Positions 39,911 to 49,194 of a stretch of DNA of 64,000 nucleotides are shown piece after piece. Location of the stretch: contig NZ_CBDCEO010000013.1 in the NCBI RefSeq assembly GCF_965215815.1, forward strand, positions 2,170,001 through 2,234,000. The letters are read 5' to 3'. The position numbers and the translations under genes are program-made. The stretch is from Poriferisodalis sp965215815 (lineage in GTDB: Bacteria > Actinomycetota > Acidimicrobiia > Acidimicrobiales > Poriferisodalaceae). The stretch's first letter is position 1. The number at the start of each line of letters is the position of its first letter. The notes beneath the pieces were generated by a model, which saw only the letters and a list, made by a program, of their open reading frames with translations, made no database searches and was not told the DNA's origin.

Positions 39911-41904
39911 TGCGCCCCTTCCAGCGTGAGTTCTGCGGCACGCACGCAGCGGAACAGGTGCGTGTCCTGTGTCACCGACGCAATCGGAGCCGCAGTGCAC
40001 TCGGCGGTGGCGTAGGGACAACGTGGCGCAAAGCGGCAACCCGTGGGCCACTCGCCCGGCTGCGGCACCACGCCGGGTATCGACCGCAGGGCTGTTCCGC
40101 GGTGAGCGGTTTGGGGCACGGCACCCAGAAGGCCCTCGGTGTAGGGGTGGCGTGGATTGGCGAAGAGCTCGGTGACCTCGGCCTGCTCGACGATTTCCCC
40201 GGCATACATCACGGCTGCCCGGTCGCAGATGTCCGCGACGACGGCGAGGTCGTGGGTGATGAACAGCATCCCCATGCCAAGTTCGCGTTGCAGGTCGCGC
40301 AACAGCGCCAAGACCTCGGCCTGGACCGTCACGTCGAGCGCTGTGGTTGGCTCGTCGGCGATGAGCAGCTTCGGTTCGCACGACAACGCCCGTGCAATAG
40401 CGACTCGCTGCGCCATCCCTCCGGAGAGCTCGTGAGGGAAGCTGCGAGTCCGGGCCGCGGCGTCGGGGATCCCGACCATGTCCAGCAGCTCAACAGCCCG
40501 CTTGCGTGCGTCACTGCGGCTCATCCCACGCTTGATCCGCAGGATCTCGGAGAGCTGGTCGCCGATCCGGAAGGCCGGATTCAGGCTCGTGGTGGGGTCT
40601 TGAAAGACCGCCGCCGCTTGCGTGCCCCGTACGTGTTCGAGGTCCCGGCGCGACATCTCTGACACGTCATCGCCCCCGAGCAGGATGGCCTCCGCGGTCG
40701 CAGCTCCAGGTTCGGGCACGAGGCCCAGCACCGCCATCGCGGTCACGCTCTTGCCGCACCCCGACTCGCCGACAAGGCCGAGCGTTTCGCCCGCCCGGAC
40801 ATGCAGAGACACATCGCTGACGACCGTCAGCGGCACACCGCGCGGCGAGGGGAACTGAACGTGCAGCGACGACACGACGAGCACTGCATCGGGCGGAACG
40901 TCGGCTCGCGCCTGCGGGCCTGGGGAGGGGTGTCCAGCGATGGCGCTGACAGCGGCCGCGCCCTCCGCACCCGGTCGCAGCACGGCGGTCTCGCCGATCC
41001 CGCGGCCGATTGAATCGCGGATGGCGTCACCGAGCAGATTCACGGCCAGCACAACAAGCGCGATGGCGATGCCCGGCGGCAGGGCCAGCCAGGGGTGCAG
41101 ATTGATGAATCGCGACGCCGTCGTCAGCATCGTTCCCCAGCTGGCGTCCGGCGGTTGCACGGCGAGGCCCAGGAAGCTCAAGCCGGCTTCTGCCAGCAGG
41201 ATGGCACCCGTCGTCAACGTGATCTGCACGATGAGCGGCGCGGCGATGTTGGGCAGGATTTGCTTGCGCACGATGCGACCGGTGCCGGCGCCCACGACCC
41301 GTGCGGCCCGCACGTAGAGCTCCTCGCGCTCGGCGATCACGAGGCCTCGTGCGAGCCGCAGGAAGGCTGTCGAGAACAGCAGGCCCAGGGCGATCATCGC
41401 CTTCGTGAGACCCGTGCCGAGCACCGTGATGATGACAATCACCACCATGATCCCGGGCACCGACACGACAGCCTCGACGACTCGCATTACGAGAAGGTCC
41501 CACCAACCGCCCATGTACCCGATGAACAGCCCGATCGGCACGCCGAGCACGACGGCAACCGTCAGAGCCTGGGCAACGGCGATCAGCACGATGCGAGCCC
41601 CGAAGATCAGACGGCTCAGCACGTCGCGGCCTAGATCGTCAGTCCCCAGCCAGTGCTCTCGTGATGGACCCTGCAGTGTGTCGAGCAGGCTCTGGTCGAG
41701 CGGGTCGTAGGGAGCGAGCCAGGGCGCGAAGATCCCGGCCACCAGCACGGCCGCCACGATGAGCGAAGCGGGAATCACGGCACGCTTGGCGAAGAAGCGC
41801 CGGGTGAAACGTTGCCGAGAGCCCAGCAGACTGCCGGCAGCGCCAGCCGATGGCCCGGAAGCCGGCGGAGCCCCGAGACCCGATCCGGGCGAGACCTTCG
41901 TCAT
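39907..41904 (-). CDS. Fused permease-ATPase of a peptide ABC transporter (DppC-DppD fusion)
   Basis: One frame of 665 residues from ATG 41904. Residues 1-300 are a DppC-type permease: N-terminal membrane segment (SLIVAAVLVAGIFAPWLAPY), GTDDLGRDVLSRLIFGARIV, and the EAA loop region AARVVGAGTGRIVRKQILPN. After a linker of about 40 residues comes a complete DppD-type ATPase: Walker A GLVGESGCGKS near 380, FQDPTTSLNP, ELSGGMAQRVAIARAL, LLIADEPTTALDVT, and the C-terminal HPYTEGLLGAVP and CRFAPRCPYA. No stop separates the two halves. Start and stop overlap its neighbours by ATGA. The DppC and DppD proteins are normally separate. Confidence 0.88.
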   Translation of the reverse strand: MTKVSPGSGLGAPPASGPSAGAAGSLLGSRQRFTRRFFAKRAVIPASLIVAAVLVAGIFAPWLAPYDPLDQSLLDTLQGPSREHWLGTDDLGRDVLSRLIFGARIVLIAVAQALTVAVVLGVPIGLFIGYMGGWWDLLVMRVVEAVVSVPGIMVVIVIITVLGTGLTKAMIALGLLFSTAFLRLARGLVIAEREELYVRAARVVGAGTGRIVRKQILPNIAAPLIVQITLTTGAILLAEAGLSFLGLAVQPPDASWGTMLTTASRFINLHPWLALPPGIAIALVVLAVNLLGDAIRDSIGRGIGETAVLRPGAEGAAAVSAIAGHPSPGPQARADVPPDAVLVVSSLHVQFPSPRGVPLTVVSDVSLHVRAGETLGLVGESGCGKSVTAMAVLGLVPEPGAATAEAILLGGDDVSEMSRRDLEHVRGTQAAAVFQDPTTSLNPAFRIGDQLSEILRIKRGMSRSDARKRAVELLDMVGIPDAAARTRSFPHELSGGMAQRVAIARALSCEPKLLIADEPTTALDVTVQAEVLALLRDLQRELGMGMLFITHDLAVVADICDRAAVMYAGEIVEQAEVTELFANPRHPYTEGLLGAVPQTAHRGTALRSIPGVVPQPGEWPTGCRFAPRCPYATAECTAAPIASVTQDTHLFRCVRAAELTLEGAQ

Positions 41905-42845
41905 GAGGGCCTGGCCTTCGGGTTGAGATAGCCGTACAACAGGTCGGTCACGAGCTGGGTGAGCACCACGACGATCACCGAGACGATGACGACCCCCTGC
42001 ACGAGCGGCACGTCCTGGCGACGCACGGCGGTGACGGCGAGCGAGCCGAGCCCGTTCACTGCGAAGACCTGCTCGACGATGATCGCGCCCCCCAGCAGCA
42101 CGGTGATCTGGAACGCCAGCACGGTGACGACCGGCAGCATGGCGTTCTTCATCGCATGCTTGAGCACCACCCGGCGAGAACTGAGGCCTTGCGCGCGGGC
42201 GGCACGGACATAGTCCGTCTGCAGAACGCCGACCATCGCGCTGCGTGTCTGGCGGGCGAGGATCGCAGCGGCACCCGTCCCGAGCGCGATGGCCGGCAGG
42301 GTGATACTGCGCAGCCACTCTGTAGGCGATTCGGTGAGGGGGGTGTACCCGGTCGCCGGGAACCACCGGATCTTCACAGCGAAGACAACGGCCAGTATCA
42401 GCGCGAGCCAGAAGTTCGGCAACGCTTGGCCGACGGTGGCGCCCGCCGTGGCGGCCCGGTCCGTCCATCCGCCCGGTCGCAGCGCCGCAATGAGGCCCGC
42501 GCCGATGCCGATGATGAGCGCCACCACCACAGCCGCAAGCGTCAGCGACAGCGTCACCGGCAGGCGCAACAGCACCGCATCGGTCACTTCGACGCTGTTG
42601 AAGAACGACGTCCCCAAGTCGCCTTGGACCGCATCGGTCAGCCAGTCCCAGTACCGCTGGGGCCACGGCTGGTCGAGGCCGAGCCGCTCATGCACCAGGT
42701 CGACCTGCTCCTGGGTGGCGTCGTCGCCCACGATGAGCTCGGCGGGGTTTCCCGGGAGCAGGTCGGTGATCGAGAACGTCAGCAGCGAGACGATGAACAG
42801 CAGGGGGACGAGCGCGACCAGCCGCTGTGCCGCGAGCTTCAGCAT
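41901..42845 (-). CDS. Peptide ABC transporter permease (DppB type)
   Basis: Protein of 314 residues with six predicted membrane helices. DppB/OppB hallmarks: FSITDLLPGNPAELIVGDDA (about residues 24-43), LGLDQPWPQRYWDWL, GDLGTSFFNSVEVTDAV, and the EAA loop YVRAARAQGLSSRRVVLKHA (about 205-224). It forms the channel with the permease half of the downstream fusion. The ATGA overlap at 41901-41904 couples it to that gene. The solute-binding protein gene lies upstream, separated by a hairpin. Confidence 0.92.
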   Translation of the reverse strand: MLKLAAQRLVALVPLLFIVSLLTFSITDLLPGNPAELIVGDDATQEQVDLVHERLGLDQPWPQRYWDWLTDAVQGDLGTSFFNSVEVTDAVLLRLPVTLSLTLAAVVVALIIGIGAGLIAALRPGGWTDRAATAGATVGQALPNFWLALILAVVFAVKIRWFPATGYTPLTESPTEWLRSITLPAIALGTGAAAILARQTRSAMVGVLQTDYVRAARAQGLSSRRVVLKHAMKNAMLPVVTVLAFQITVLLGGAIIVEQVFAVNGLGSLAVTAVRRQDVPLVQGVVIVSVIVVVLTQLVTDLLYGYLNPKARPS

Positions 42846-42879
42846 GCGGCGCTACCTGATCTCATCGGGTTTTCTTGGA

Positions 42880-42899
42880 GCCCGGAAGCAAAGCCGGGT
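42880..42899. terminator. Hairpin between binding-protein and permease genes
   Basis: CCCGG (42881-42885) and CCGGG (42894-42898), extended by a G-T pair, with an 8-nt loop. It follows the solute-binding protein stop on the minus strand. Such hairpins often protect the binding-protein mRNA and reduce read-through to the permease genes. Confidence 0.4.
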
Positions 42900-42904
42900 A
42901 CTGG

Positions 42905-44689
42905 CTAGCCGCCGACCCGGAACCCATGCCAGATCGGCGCCTCCGCCTGCGCGGCGTCGATCCGGATCGTCGGATTCTGCGCCATCTCGGCCGATGCGCC
43001 CAGCACGACGTCACTGCTCGTGACGAATATGACGGATCTCTCCTCGGCGAGGATCTCCCACATCTCGTGGTAGTGGGGAGCGCGCTCGGCGGGATCCAGA
43101 CTCGCCGAGCCGAGTTCGTTGAGCTCAGCGAATCGCGGATTCGGCACGTGGCCGAACGGGTTGAACGGCGCGCCGACATTGAGAAACGTGCCTGGGTATG
43201 CCGAGACATCCCTGCCGACAACCCAAAACAGCGTCGTGATGGGGAAGTCGGTGCTCCGACTGCGGCCGGCGAGCGTGCCAGGTTCGAGCACTTCGACGCT
43301 CATGTCGATGCCGATGTCTCGCCAGAACTCGCCAAGGACTTCCACGTGCCGACCGAAGAATCCGATGGAGGGCATGGTAAAGCTGAAGCCGTCGCCGTAA
43401 CCCGCTTCCGCCATCAACTGCCGGGCCCGCTCGGGGTTGAACTCGATGTTCTCGTCGAGTGCATCGTTGTGGGCCCAGTGACCCTTCGGCACCGGCTGCA
43501 GGTTGGGAGTACCGAGGCCGAAGTCGATCACCTGTGCCCAGGCATCGCGGTCAATGGCGATCGACATCGCCTCGCGGACCTGTGGAGAGGCAAATGCCGG
43601 CACGTTGGTGCCGTCCCGGTCGAGGATGGGAATTCCCAGCACCCAATTCGTTCCCATTTCGATCAGACCAAGCGAGGGGTCGGCGCCTGCCTCTGCAGCA
43701 GTCGGGCCGGCGACAGCGGCGATATCGAGCTGGCCGGTCTTGAGGGCGTTGAGTCGGGCCTGCGCGTCCGGAATGTCGTAGACCTCAATCCGTTCCACAC
43801 CTTGGGCGCTCGGATTCCAGTAGCCGTCGTTCAGCGTGTAGACGTGGACGTCCCCCTCGCGGCTCTCTGCGGCGTTGTACACCCAGGGACCCGTGCCGAC
43901 GGGGTTGCGGTCGAGTGCGGGATCGTCCAAGGCCGCAGGGCTGATCATGAATCCCGGAATCGACGCCAGGTCGCTGATGAAGGCCGGAGCGGGCTGGGCC
44001 AGTGTGACGACAACGGTGAAGGGGTCGGCCACGCTCACCGAGTCGATGACAGCAAACACATCGCTGACACCAACTGCCTTGCCTCGGTCGAGGTTCGCCT
44101 TGACAGCTGCGGCGTTGAAGGGCTCGCCGTCGGAGAAGGTGACATCATCCCGCAGCGTGATGGTGACATCGAGGCCGTCCACGGAGAAACCGGTCGCGAG
44201 GAGCGGTTGGATCGAGCCATCCCCGCCACGCTCTATGCGGAACAGCGGCTCATACACCGGTGTCAGCCAGGGCAACCCGCCGCCCAAGAAATTGTGCGGG
44301 TCCATCGTGATGAGCGAGACGATCGGTGCTAAACGGACCGTGCCGCTCGGTGCGGGGACCTCAGGTGCCGTCTCTTCGGGTTCCGGCGCGGACTCTGCCG
44401 GCTCGGATTCGGGGGCGGCGGTTTCGTCCGGCGCCGCTCCTTCGTCCGGCGCCGCTCCTTCGTCCGGCTCCGCTCCTTCGTCCGGCTCCGGCGCTGCGTC
44501 GTCAGTTTCGGTTGCTGTCGCGCTGGTGTCCGCACTCGGCGTGTCCGGGGCTGCATCGGGGGCGTCGTCGTCGGTGCCGCAGGACACCGCCAGCAGCGAC
44601 ATCACTGCGAGCAGGGCGAAGATGAGCAGGCTGGGGCGTCGTCGGTGACCAATCCAGCCGTTCGTAGAAATACGTGGACGGTGAGACAT
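42905..44689 (-). CDS. Solute-binding lipoprotein, family 5 (peptide ABC transporter)
   Basis: Protein of 594 residues. Signal peptide and lipobox: SLLIFALLAVMSLLAVSCG, with Cys near residue 37. A long acidic linker (residues 40-112) is built from repeats of PDEGA coded by an 18-nt unit and should extend the protein from the membrane. The binding domain then begins (LAPIVSLITMDPHNFLGGGL) and contains VTITLRDDVTFSDGEPFNAA and IAIDRDAWAQVIDFGLG. It captures the substrate for the downstream transporter, probably peptides, though family 5 also binds nickel and sugars. A GGGGGAG site precedes the ATG. Confidence 0.9.
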   Translation of the reverse strand: MSHRPRISTNGWIGHRRRPSLLIFALLAVMSLLAVSCGTDDDAPDAAPDTPSADTSATATETDDAAPEPDEGAEPDEGAAPDEGAAPDETAAPESEPAESAPEPEETAPEVPAPSGTVRLAPIVSLITMDPHNFLGGGLPWLTPVYEPLFRIERGGDGSIQPLLATGFSVDGLDVTITLRDDVTFSDGEPFNAAAVKANLDRGKAVGVSDVFAVIDSVSVADPFTVVVTLAQPAPAFISDLASIPGFMISPAALDDPALDRNPVGTGPWVYNAAESREGDVHVYTLNDGYWNPSAQGVERIEVYDIPDAQARLNALKTGQLDIAAVAGPTAAEAGADPSLGLIEMGTNWVLGIPILDRDGTNVPAFASPQVREAMSIAIDRDAWAQVIDFGLGTPNLQPVPKGHWAHNDALDENIEFNPERARQLMAEAGYGDGFSFTMPSIGFFGRHVEVLGEFWRDIGIDMSVEVLEPGTLAGRSRSTDFPITTLFWVVGRDVSAYPGTFLNVGAPFNPFGHVPNPRFAELNELGSASLDPAERAPHYHEMWEILAEERSVIFVTSSDVVLGASAEMAQNPTIRIDAAQAEAPIWHGFRVGG

Positions 44690-44736
44690 TGTGCTCCCCC
44701 GGTTAGCTCTACGTTCTGGGCAACGCTAGTTCCTTG

Positions 44737-46455
44737 TCACTCGATAGTGAAGAGTGAGTCCCGGGTTTCGGCGGCGATGGCGTCGAGCAGCGCCCGCAGG
44801 CGGTGGCGTTCGGCGCGGATGTCACCGGGGCTCGGAATCACGGCTTCGAGGTAGATCTTCGCCTTAGGTTCGGTGCCGCTCGGCCGGATGCAGATGCGCA
44901 CCTGCGCCTCCGGGTCGTGGTTGGAGCCGTCCGCCGTGGCGGGCGCCAGCTCCAGTTCGACGAGGTCAGCGGGGTGAGGCGTGCTGGCGTCGAGCCAGTC
45001 CGCGATGTTCGTAACGGAGCGGCCAGCGATCGTGCGAGGTGGATTGGCCCGCAACGCCGCCATGGCGGCGGCGATCGCACCGGCGCTGGCGCGCACTGAA
45101 GCTGCCGCCGTGACGTGGAGGCCGAACTCGGCGGCCAGCTCATCGAGACGTTCGAGCGGTCCCATGCCGCGAGCAGCCAAGGCTCCGGTCAGCCGCGCGA
45201 ATTCGATGGCCGCCGAGATGCCGTCCTTGTCGAGTACGGCGTCAGTGACCGAGTAGCCGAGCGCTTCCTCGTAGCCGAACACCCAGTGAGCGTCGGGATG
45301 CGCCAGCCGTGGCTCCATGATCCACTTGAAGCCGGTCAGGGTTCGATGGTGTCCGACGCCCCGAGCGGTGCAGAGTGCCTCGACCATCCGTCCCGACACG
45401 ACCGATGAAGCCGAGATCAACGGTCGCGCAGCCCGGTGGCTACCGGCCAGACCGATCAGCCAGTCGCACAACAGCACGCCTAGTTCGTCCCCGCTCAGCC
45501 GGCGCCACGCACCGTCCCCATCGCGAACGGCCACTGCCAGCCGGTCTGCGTCGGGGTCGTTGGCCAGAACCAAGTCGATGCCCTCGTCGGAGGCCAGTGC
45601 GATCGCATCGTCGAGGGTGCCCGGCTCTTCGGGATTCGGGAACGGCAGCCCCGGGAACGTTGCGTCGGGATGTCGTTGGTGCTCGACATAGATCGGTGGC
45701 GGCAGGCCCGCGGTGGCGAACGCGTGGCCCAGGGTTTGCGAGCCGACGCCGCACAGCGCCGTGTAGACGAACTCTGGCACGTCCGCCGGATCGGCCGGCA
45801 GGCCGTCGGGGCCGAACACCGGTCGACGGACGGCAGCGCCGACGTATTCGGCGATCACCGATCGCACGTCGAGCAACTCCAGCTCGTGGCGGACGGCGAG
45901 GTCGTCGTCGGTTGGGAGATCCCCGAGGTCCATGCGGGCCTCGATGCGGCGGTCCAGCGGCGGCCGGATCTGGGTGCCGTCAGCCCAGTAGACCTTGAGA
46001 CCGTTGTCATCGCGAGGGTTGTGGCTGGCGGTGATCATGAGTCCCGCCCCGGCGGAGCGGGCGAGCAGCTGCCGTGCCAGCAGGGGTGTTGGTGCGGGAC
46101 CGTCGATGATTGCTGTCGGGATTCCCATAGCGGCGAGCAGCCGTGCGGCGTCGAAGGCCATGTCCGCGGAACCGGATCGGGCGTCGAAGCCGACGACGGC
46201 GCCTCGGTCAGCAAGTCCCGCTGAGACAAGTTCGGCGCCGATTGCCCGAGCACTCAGGCGCGCCATGACCCGGTTCATGCGCGCGGGGCCCGGTCCACTC
46301 GGCCCCCGCATCCCAGCGGTCCCGAATCGAAGCACGCTGCCGAAATGCGCCTCGACCCAGTCGGGACGCTCGCGGTTGGCCTCGATTGTGCTGCGCGCCA
46401 CCGGATCTGGGTCGGCGGCCAGCCAGGCGTCCAGCAGCGTTGTCGGGGTCGTCAT
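44737..46455 (-). CDS. Phosphoglucomutase/phosphomannomutase-type phospho-sugar mutase
   Basis: Protein of 572 residues, the length of the PGM2-like bacterial group. Motifs: RFGTAGMRGPSGPGPARMN (about residues 43-61), the phosphoserine loop LMITASHNPRDDNGLKVY (Ser near 143), metal-binding ANDPDADRLAVAV (about 292-304), sugar-binding FGYEEALGYSV (about 392-402), and the phosphate-binding IRPSGTEPKAKIYLE near the C-terminus. It interconverts hexose 1- and 6-phosphates; with the uridylyltransferase at 24248 it could supply UDP-sugar. It is divergent from the MBOAT gene. Confidence 0.9.
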   Translation of the reverse strand: MTTPTTLLDAWLAADPDPVARSTIEANRERPDWVEAHFGSVLRFGTAGMRGPSGPGPARMNRVMARLSARAIGAELVSAGLADRGAVVGFDARSGSADMAFDAARLLAAMGIPTAIIDGPAPTPLLARQLLARSAGAGLMITASHNPRDDNGLKVYWADGTQIRPPLDRRIEARMDLGDLPTDDDLAVRHELELLDVRSVIAEYVGAAVRRPVFGPDGLPADPADVPEFVYTALCGVGSQTLGHAFATAGLPPPIYVEHQRHPDATFPGLPFPNPEEPGTLDDAIALASDEGIDLVLANDPDADRLAVAVRDGDGAWRRLSGDELGVLLCDWLIGLAGSHRAARPLISASSVVSGRMVEALCTARGVGHHRTLTGFKWIMEPRLAHPDAHWVFGYEEALGYSVTDAVLDKDGISAAIEFARLTGALAARGMGPLERLDELAAEFGLHVTAAASVRASAGAIAAAMAALRANPPRTIAGRSVTNIADWLDASTPHPADLVELELAPATADGSNHDPEAQVRICIRPSGTEPKAKIYLEAVIPSPGDIRAERHRLRALLDAIAAETRDSLFTIE

Positions 46456-46506
46456 GGGGGATCGCCTTCACTCACCGCTGTCCCTCGAAGTACTTGGGGG
46501 CGCAAG

Positions 46507-46512
46507 TATGTT
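46507..46512 (+). promoter_or_regulatory. Putative -10 element upstream of the MBOAT gene
   Basis: TATGTT ends 9 nt before ATG 46522; a leader of only 2-3 nt would result. No ribosome binding site is evident. Confidence 0.3.
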
Positions 46513-46521
46513 CGACTGGGC

Positions 46522-47943
46522 ATGTTGTTCCCGACGTTCGTCTTCGGAGCATTCTTCGTCGTCGTCTTCGTCGTGAACTGGCTCACTCGGCCGCACCCGG
46601 CCCTGTGGAAGCCGCTGATGCTCGCAGCCAGCATCGTGTTCTACGGCTGGTGGAGCTGGCGCTTCGTCTTCCTGCTGCTCGTCACCATCGTCATCAATTG
46701 GGTCGTCGGGCACTACGCGGTGACCGGTTCCGCCGAGGCAGCACGGTGGTGGGTCCGGTTCGGCGTTACCGCCAATCTCGGCATCCTCGGCGTCTTCAAG
46801 TACTGGGACTTCTTCGCCGTCGAGCTGTCCAACCTGCTCGAGAGCATCGGCATCTCCGGTGCCCTGCCGGTGCTGGAGTACACGCTGCCGGTCGGCATCT
46901 CCTTCTACACGTTCCAAGCGATGAGCTACATCATCGACATCGGCCGGGGGAACGTCCGCGAGATGGCGCCGCTGGACTTTGCGGTGTACCTGTCATTCTT
47001 CCCCCAGCTGGTCGCCGGTCCGATTGTGAGAGCGGCAGAGATGGCACCGCAGCTCGCTGCACGGCCTGACCCCCGCTACGTCCCAGCCGCAGAAGCGTTC
47101 GGGCTGATCCTGAACGGGCTGTTCAAGAAGGTCGTGATCTCCAGCTTTCTGGCAAGCGAGATCGTGGACGACGTCTTCGCCGATCCGGGGGCCCACAGCG
47201 GACCCGAGGTCGTGCTCGGCGTCTACGCCTATGCGGTCCAGATCTATGCGGACTTTTCCGGGTACACCGACATCGCCATCGGCGTGGCGCTGCTGCTGGG
47301 CTTCCGCTTCCCGCAGAACTTCGACAATCCGTACCGGGCGCTCACGCTGCAGGACTTCTGGCGCCGATGGCACATGACCCTGTCGCGCTGGCTGCGCGAT
47401 TACCTCTATGTGCCGCTGGGCGGCAACCGGGGTGGCCGCGCCAACACGTACCGCAACCTCATGATCGTCATGCTGCTCGGTGGCCTGTGGCACGGCAGCA
47501 CCTGGAACTTCGTGATCTGGGGAGGCATTCACGGCGTCGTTCTGGCAGTGGAGCGGCTGGTGCGTGAGCAGCGAGAGCGCAGCGGTGCGGGTCCCGTGCT
47601 GTCCCCAGCCCTCGGCGAGGTGGTGCGCTGGCTGGTCACGTTCCATGTCGTGTGCCTGGCGTGGGTGTTCTTCCGTTCCGAGTCGCTGTCGGCGGCGATC
47701 GAGATGCTCGGTGCGGTCGCCAGCTTCGACAATTACGCCGGCGCTGCGACGCCGCTCGTGATCGCTGTGACTTTTGGCGCGCTGGCGTTCCAGTTCATGC
47801 CCACCGATTGGTTCGATCAGCTGCGCGACGGATTCGCCAGCCTGGGCTGGGTGACCCAAGGCGCGGTGGTGGGCGTCTCATTGGTGGCAATCGATGTCCT
47901 CGGCCCGACGGGCGTCGCCCCGTTCATCTACTTCCAGTTCTGA
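46522..47943 (+). CDS. MBOAT-family O-acyltransferase (AlgI-like)
   Basis: Polytopic membrane protein of 473 residues. AlgI/DltB-like motifs: KPLMLAASIVFYGWWSWRF (about residues 28-46), LPVGISFYTFQAMSYIIDI (about 122-140), FPQLVAGPIVRA, NFDNPYRALTLQDFWRRWHM, WLRDYLYVPLGGNRGG, and the active-site His in LLGGLWHGSTWNFVIWGGIHG (about 320-340). It moves an acyl group, usually acetyl, across the membrane onto a polysaccharide. Two SGNH proteins follow immediately (3 nt, then overlapping), which in AlgI-type systems transfer or handle the acyl group outside. ATG 46522 follows a -10-like hexamer. Confidence 0.9.
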   Translation: MLFPTFVFGAFFVVVFVVNWLTRPHPALWKPLMLAASIVFYGWWSWRFVFLLLVTIVINWVVGHYAVTGSAEAARWWVRFGVTANLGILGVFKYWDFFAVELSNLLESIGISGALPVLEYTLPVGISFYTFQAMSYIIDIGRGNVREMAPLDFAVYLSFFPQLVAGPIVRAAEMAPQLAARPDPRYVPAAEAFGLILNGLFKKVVISSFLASEIVDDVFADPGAHSGPEVVLGVYAYAVQIYADFSGYTDIAIGVALLLGFRFPQNFDNPYRALTLQDFWRRWHMTLSRWLRDYLYVPLGGNRGGRANTYRNLMIVMLLGGLWHGSTWNFVIWGGIHGVVLAVERLVREQRERSGAGPVLSPALGEVVRWLVTFHVVCLAWVFFRSESLSAAIEMLGAVASFDNYAGAATPLVIAVTFGALAFQFMPTDWFDQLRDGFASLGWVTQGAVVGVSLVAIDVLGPTGVAPFIYFQF

Positions 47944-47946
47944 GCC

Positions 47947-49194
47947 ATGTCGGATTCGCACGCTTCCCGAATCGTCCCGCCCACCGGGCAACCTCGTCTC
48001 GACGCCACGGACCGTCGCACCGGGGTCGCTGCCGGCAAGGTCTTGTTGGCTGGTGCGCTGGGGCTGCTGCTGGCGATCGTGCTCAACTCGCAGCAATTGC
48101 TTCGGGAAGCTCAGCAGAAGCCATTCGGCTGGGAGCGCGACGCTTCGGTGGCGGTCTGGGAGCCGGTCGAGGGTGCTGCCAGCTCCGTCGGCTTGCACCT
48201 GCCGCGCCTGTGGGCCGACGAAGCGTTGGGCCGCTCGGTGACCAATCCGGGCGTGATCACTGACCAATTCGCCTCCGTCGTCGCGGGCGATGCCGCCGAC
48301 ACAGCAGTGACCGATTCGATCCCCGTCGGTGTCGTGATCGCCGACACGCCCGCCACCGGGACCGACAGCACAGAGAGCGGCGATACGCCTGCGTTGGCAG
48401 ACCAAGCGACGGGATCCGGGGCGACGGTCGGCGGATCAATCGGCACAGAGGCGACAGCTGGGGACCAGCAGCAGGCCACAGGTGCCGCCGACGACTCGGC
48501 GACGAGCGCACCTGCCACCACGGTGCCGTGGTTCCCAACACCCGCTGACCCGCTGCAGCTGTCCATCATGGGCGACTCGATGGTGCAGTTCTTCGGCAAG
48601 ACCATGGTCGGACTGGCCAACGACACTGGTGTCATCAATGCCTCGACAGAGCATCAGCTCTCAAGCGGCCTGAGTCGGCCTGACTTCTACGACTGGCCGA
48701 CTCGGATCGTCGAAGTCATGGCTGCTGACGACCCCGACGCAGTGGTGCTGATGTTCGGAGGCAACGACGCTCAGGCGATCGTCGTGGACGGCCAGATCGC
48801 CCGCCGTTTCTCGGAGAGCTGGCTACAGGAGTACTCGGCAAGAGTCGGTCACATCATGGATTTGGTGACGACCGACCCGGAACGAGTCTTGATCTGGGTC
48901 GGCCAGCCGATAATGGAAGATCCCGACTACGACTCCCGGATGCAGCGGGTCAACGAGATCTTTGCGGCAGAAGCTGCCGAGCGCGACCGGGTGCGCTACG
49001 TGGAAATCCGCGACCTGTTCAGGGGGCCGAACGGCACCTTCAGCCGCTACGTCGCTGATGCCGACGGGCAGCTCACCGACGTTCGACTCACCGATGGCGT
49101 CCACCTCAGCACCATCGGTGGCAGATGGCTGTCGGAGGTGTTGTTGGACGAACTCGGCCTTGTCGTCGATTTGACGTCGGGCGCTCCTTCGTGA
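47947..49194 (+). CDS. Membrane-anchored SGNH (DUF459-like) protein
   Basis: Protein of 415 residues. One membrane helix near the N-terminus (VLLAGALGLLLAIVLNSQQ, about residues 32-50), then a long Thr/Ala/Ser/Asp-rich linker to about residue 195, then an SGNH hydrolase fold: SIMGDSMVQFF (nucleophile Ser, about 205-215), MFGGNDAQAIV (Asn block), and LTDGVHLSTIGGRW (catalytic Asp/His). The active site would face outside the membrane. With the MBOAT protein 3 nt upstream it probably adds or removes O-acyl groups on an envelope polymer. It ends in a GTGA overlap with a second SGNH gene. Confidence 0.82.
   Translation: MSDSHASRIVPPTGQPRLDATDRRTGVAAGKVLLAGALGLLLAIVLNSQQLLREAQQKPFGWERDASVAVWEPVEGAASSVGLHLPRLWADEALGRSVTNPGVITDQFASVVAGDAADTAVTDSIPVGVVIADTPATGTDSTESGDTPALADQATGSGATVGGSIGTEATAGDQQQATGAADDSATSAPATTVPWFPTPADPLQLSIMGDSMVQFFGKTMVGLANDTGVINASTEHQLSSGLSRPDFYDWPTRIVEVMAADDPDAVVLMFGGNDAQAIVVDGQIARRFSESWLQEYSARVGHIMDLVTTDPERVLIWVGQPIMEDPDYDSRMQRVNEIFAAEAAERDRVRYVEIRDLFRGPNGTFSRYVADADGQLTDVRLTDGVHLSTIGGRWLSEVLLDELGLVVDLTSGAPS

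Noticed and set aside
44430..44490. 18-bp repeats as a mobile or regulatory repeat
   Set aside because: They encode the PDEGA-rich linker of the solute-binding lipoprotein and are in frame; ordinary low-complexity coding repeat.
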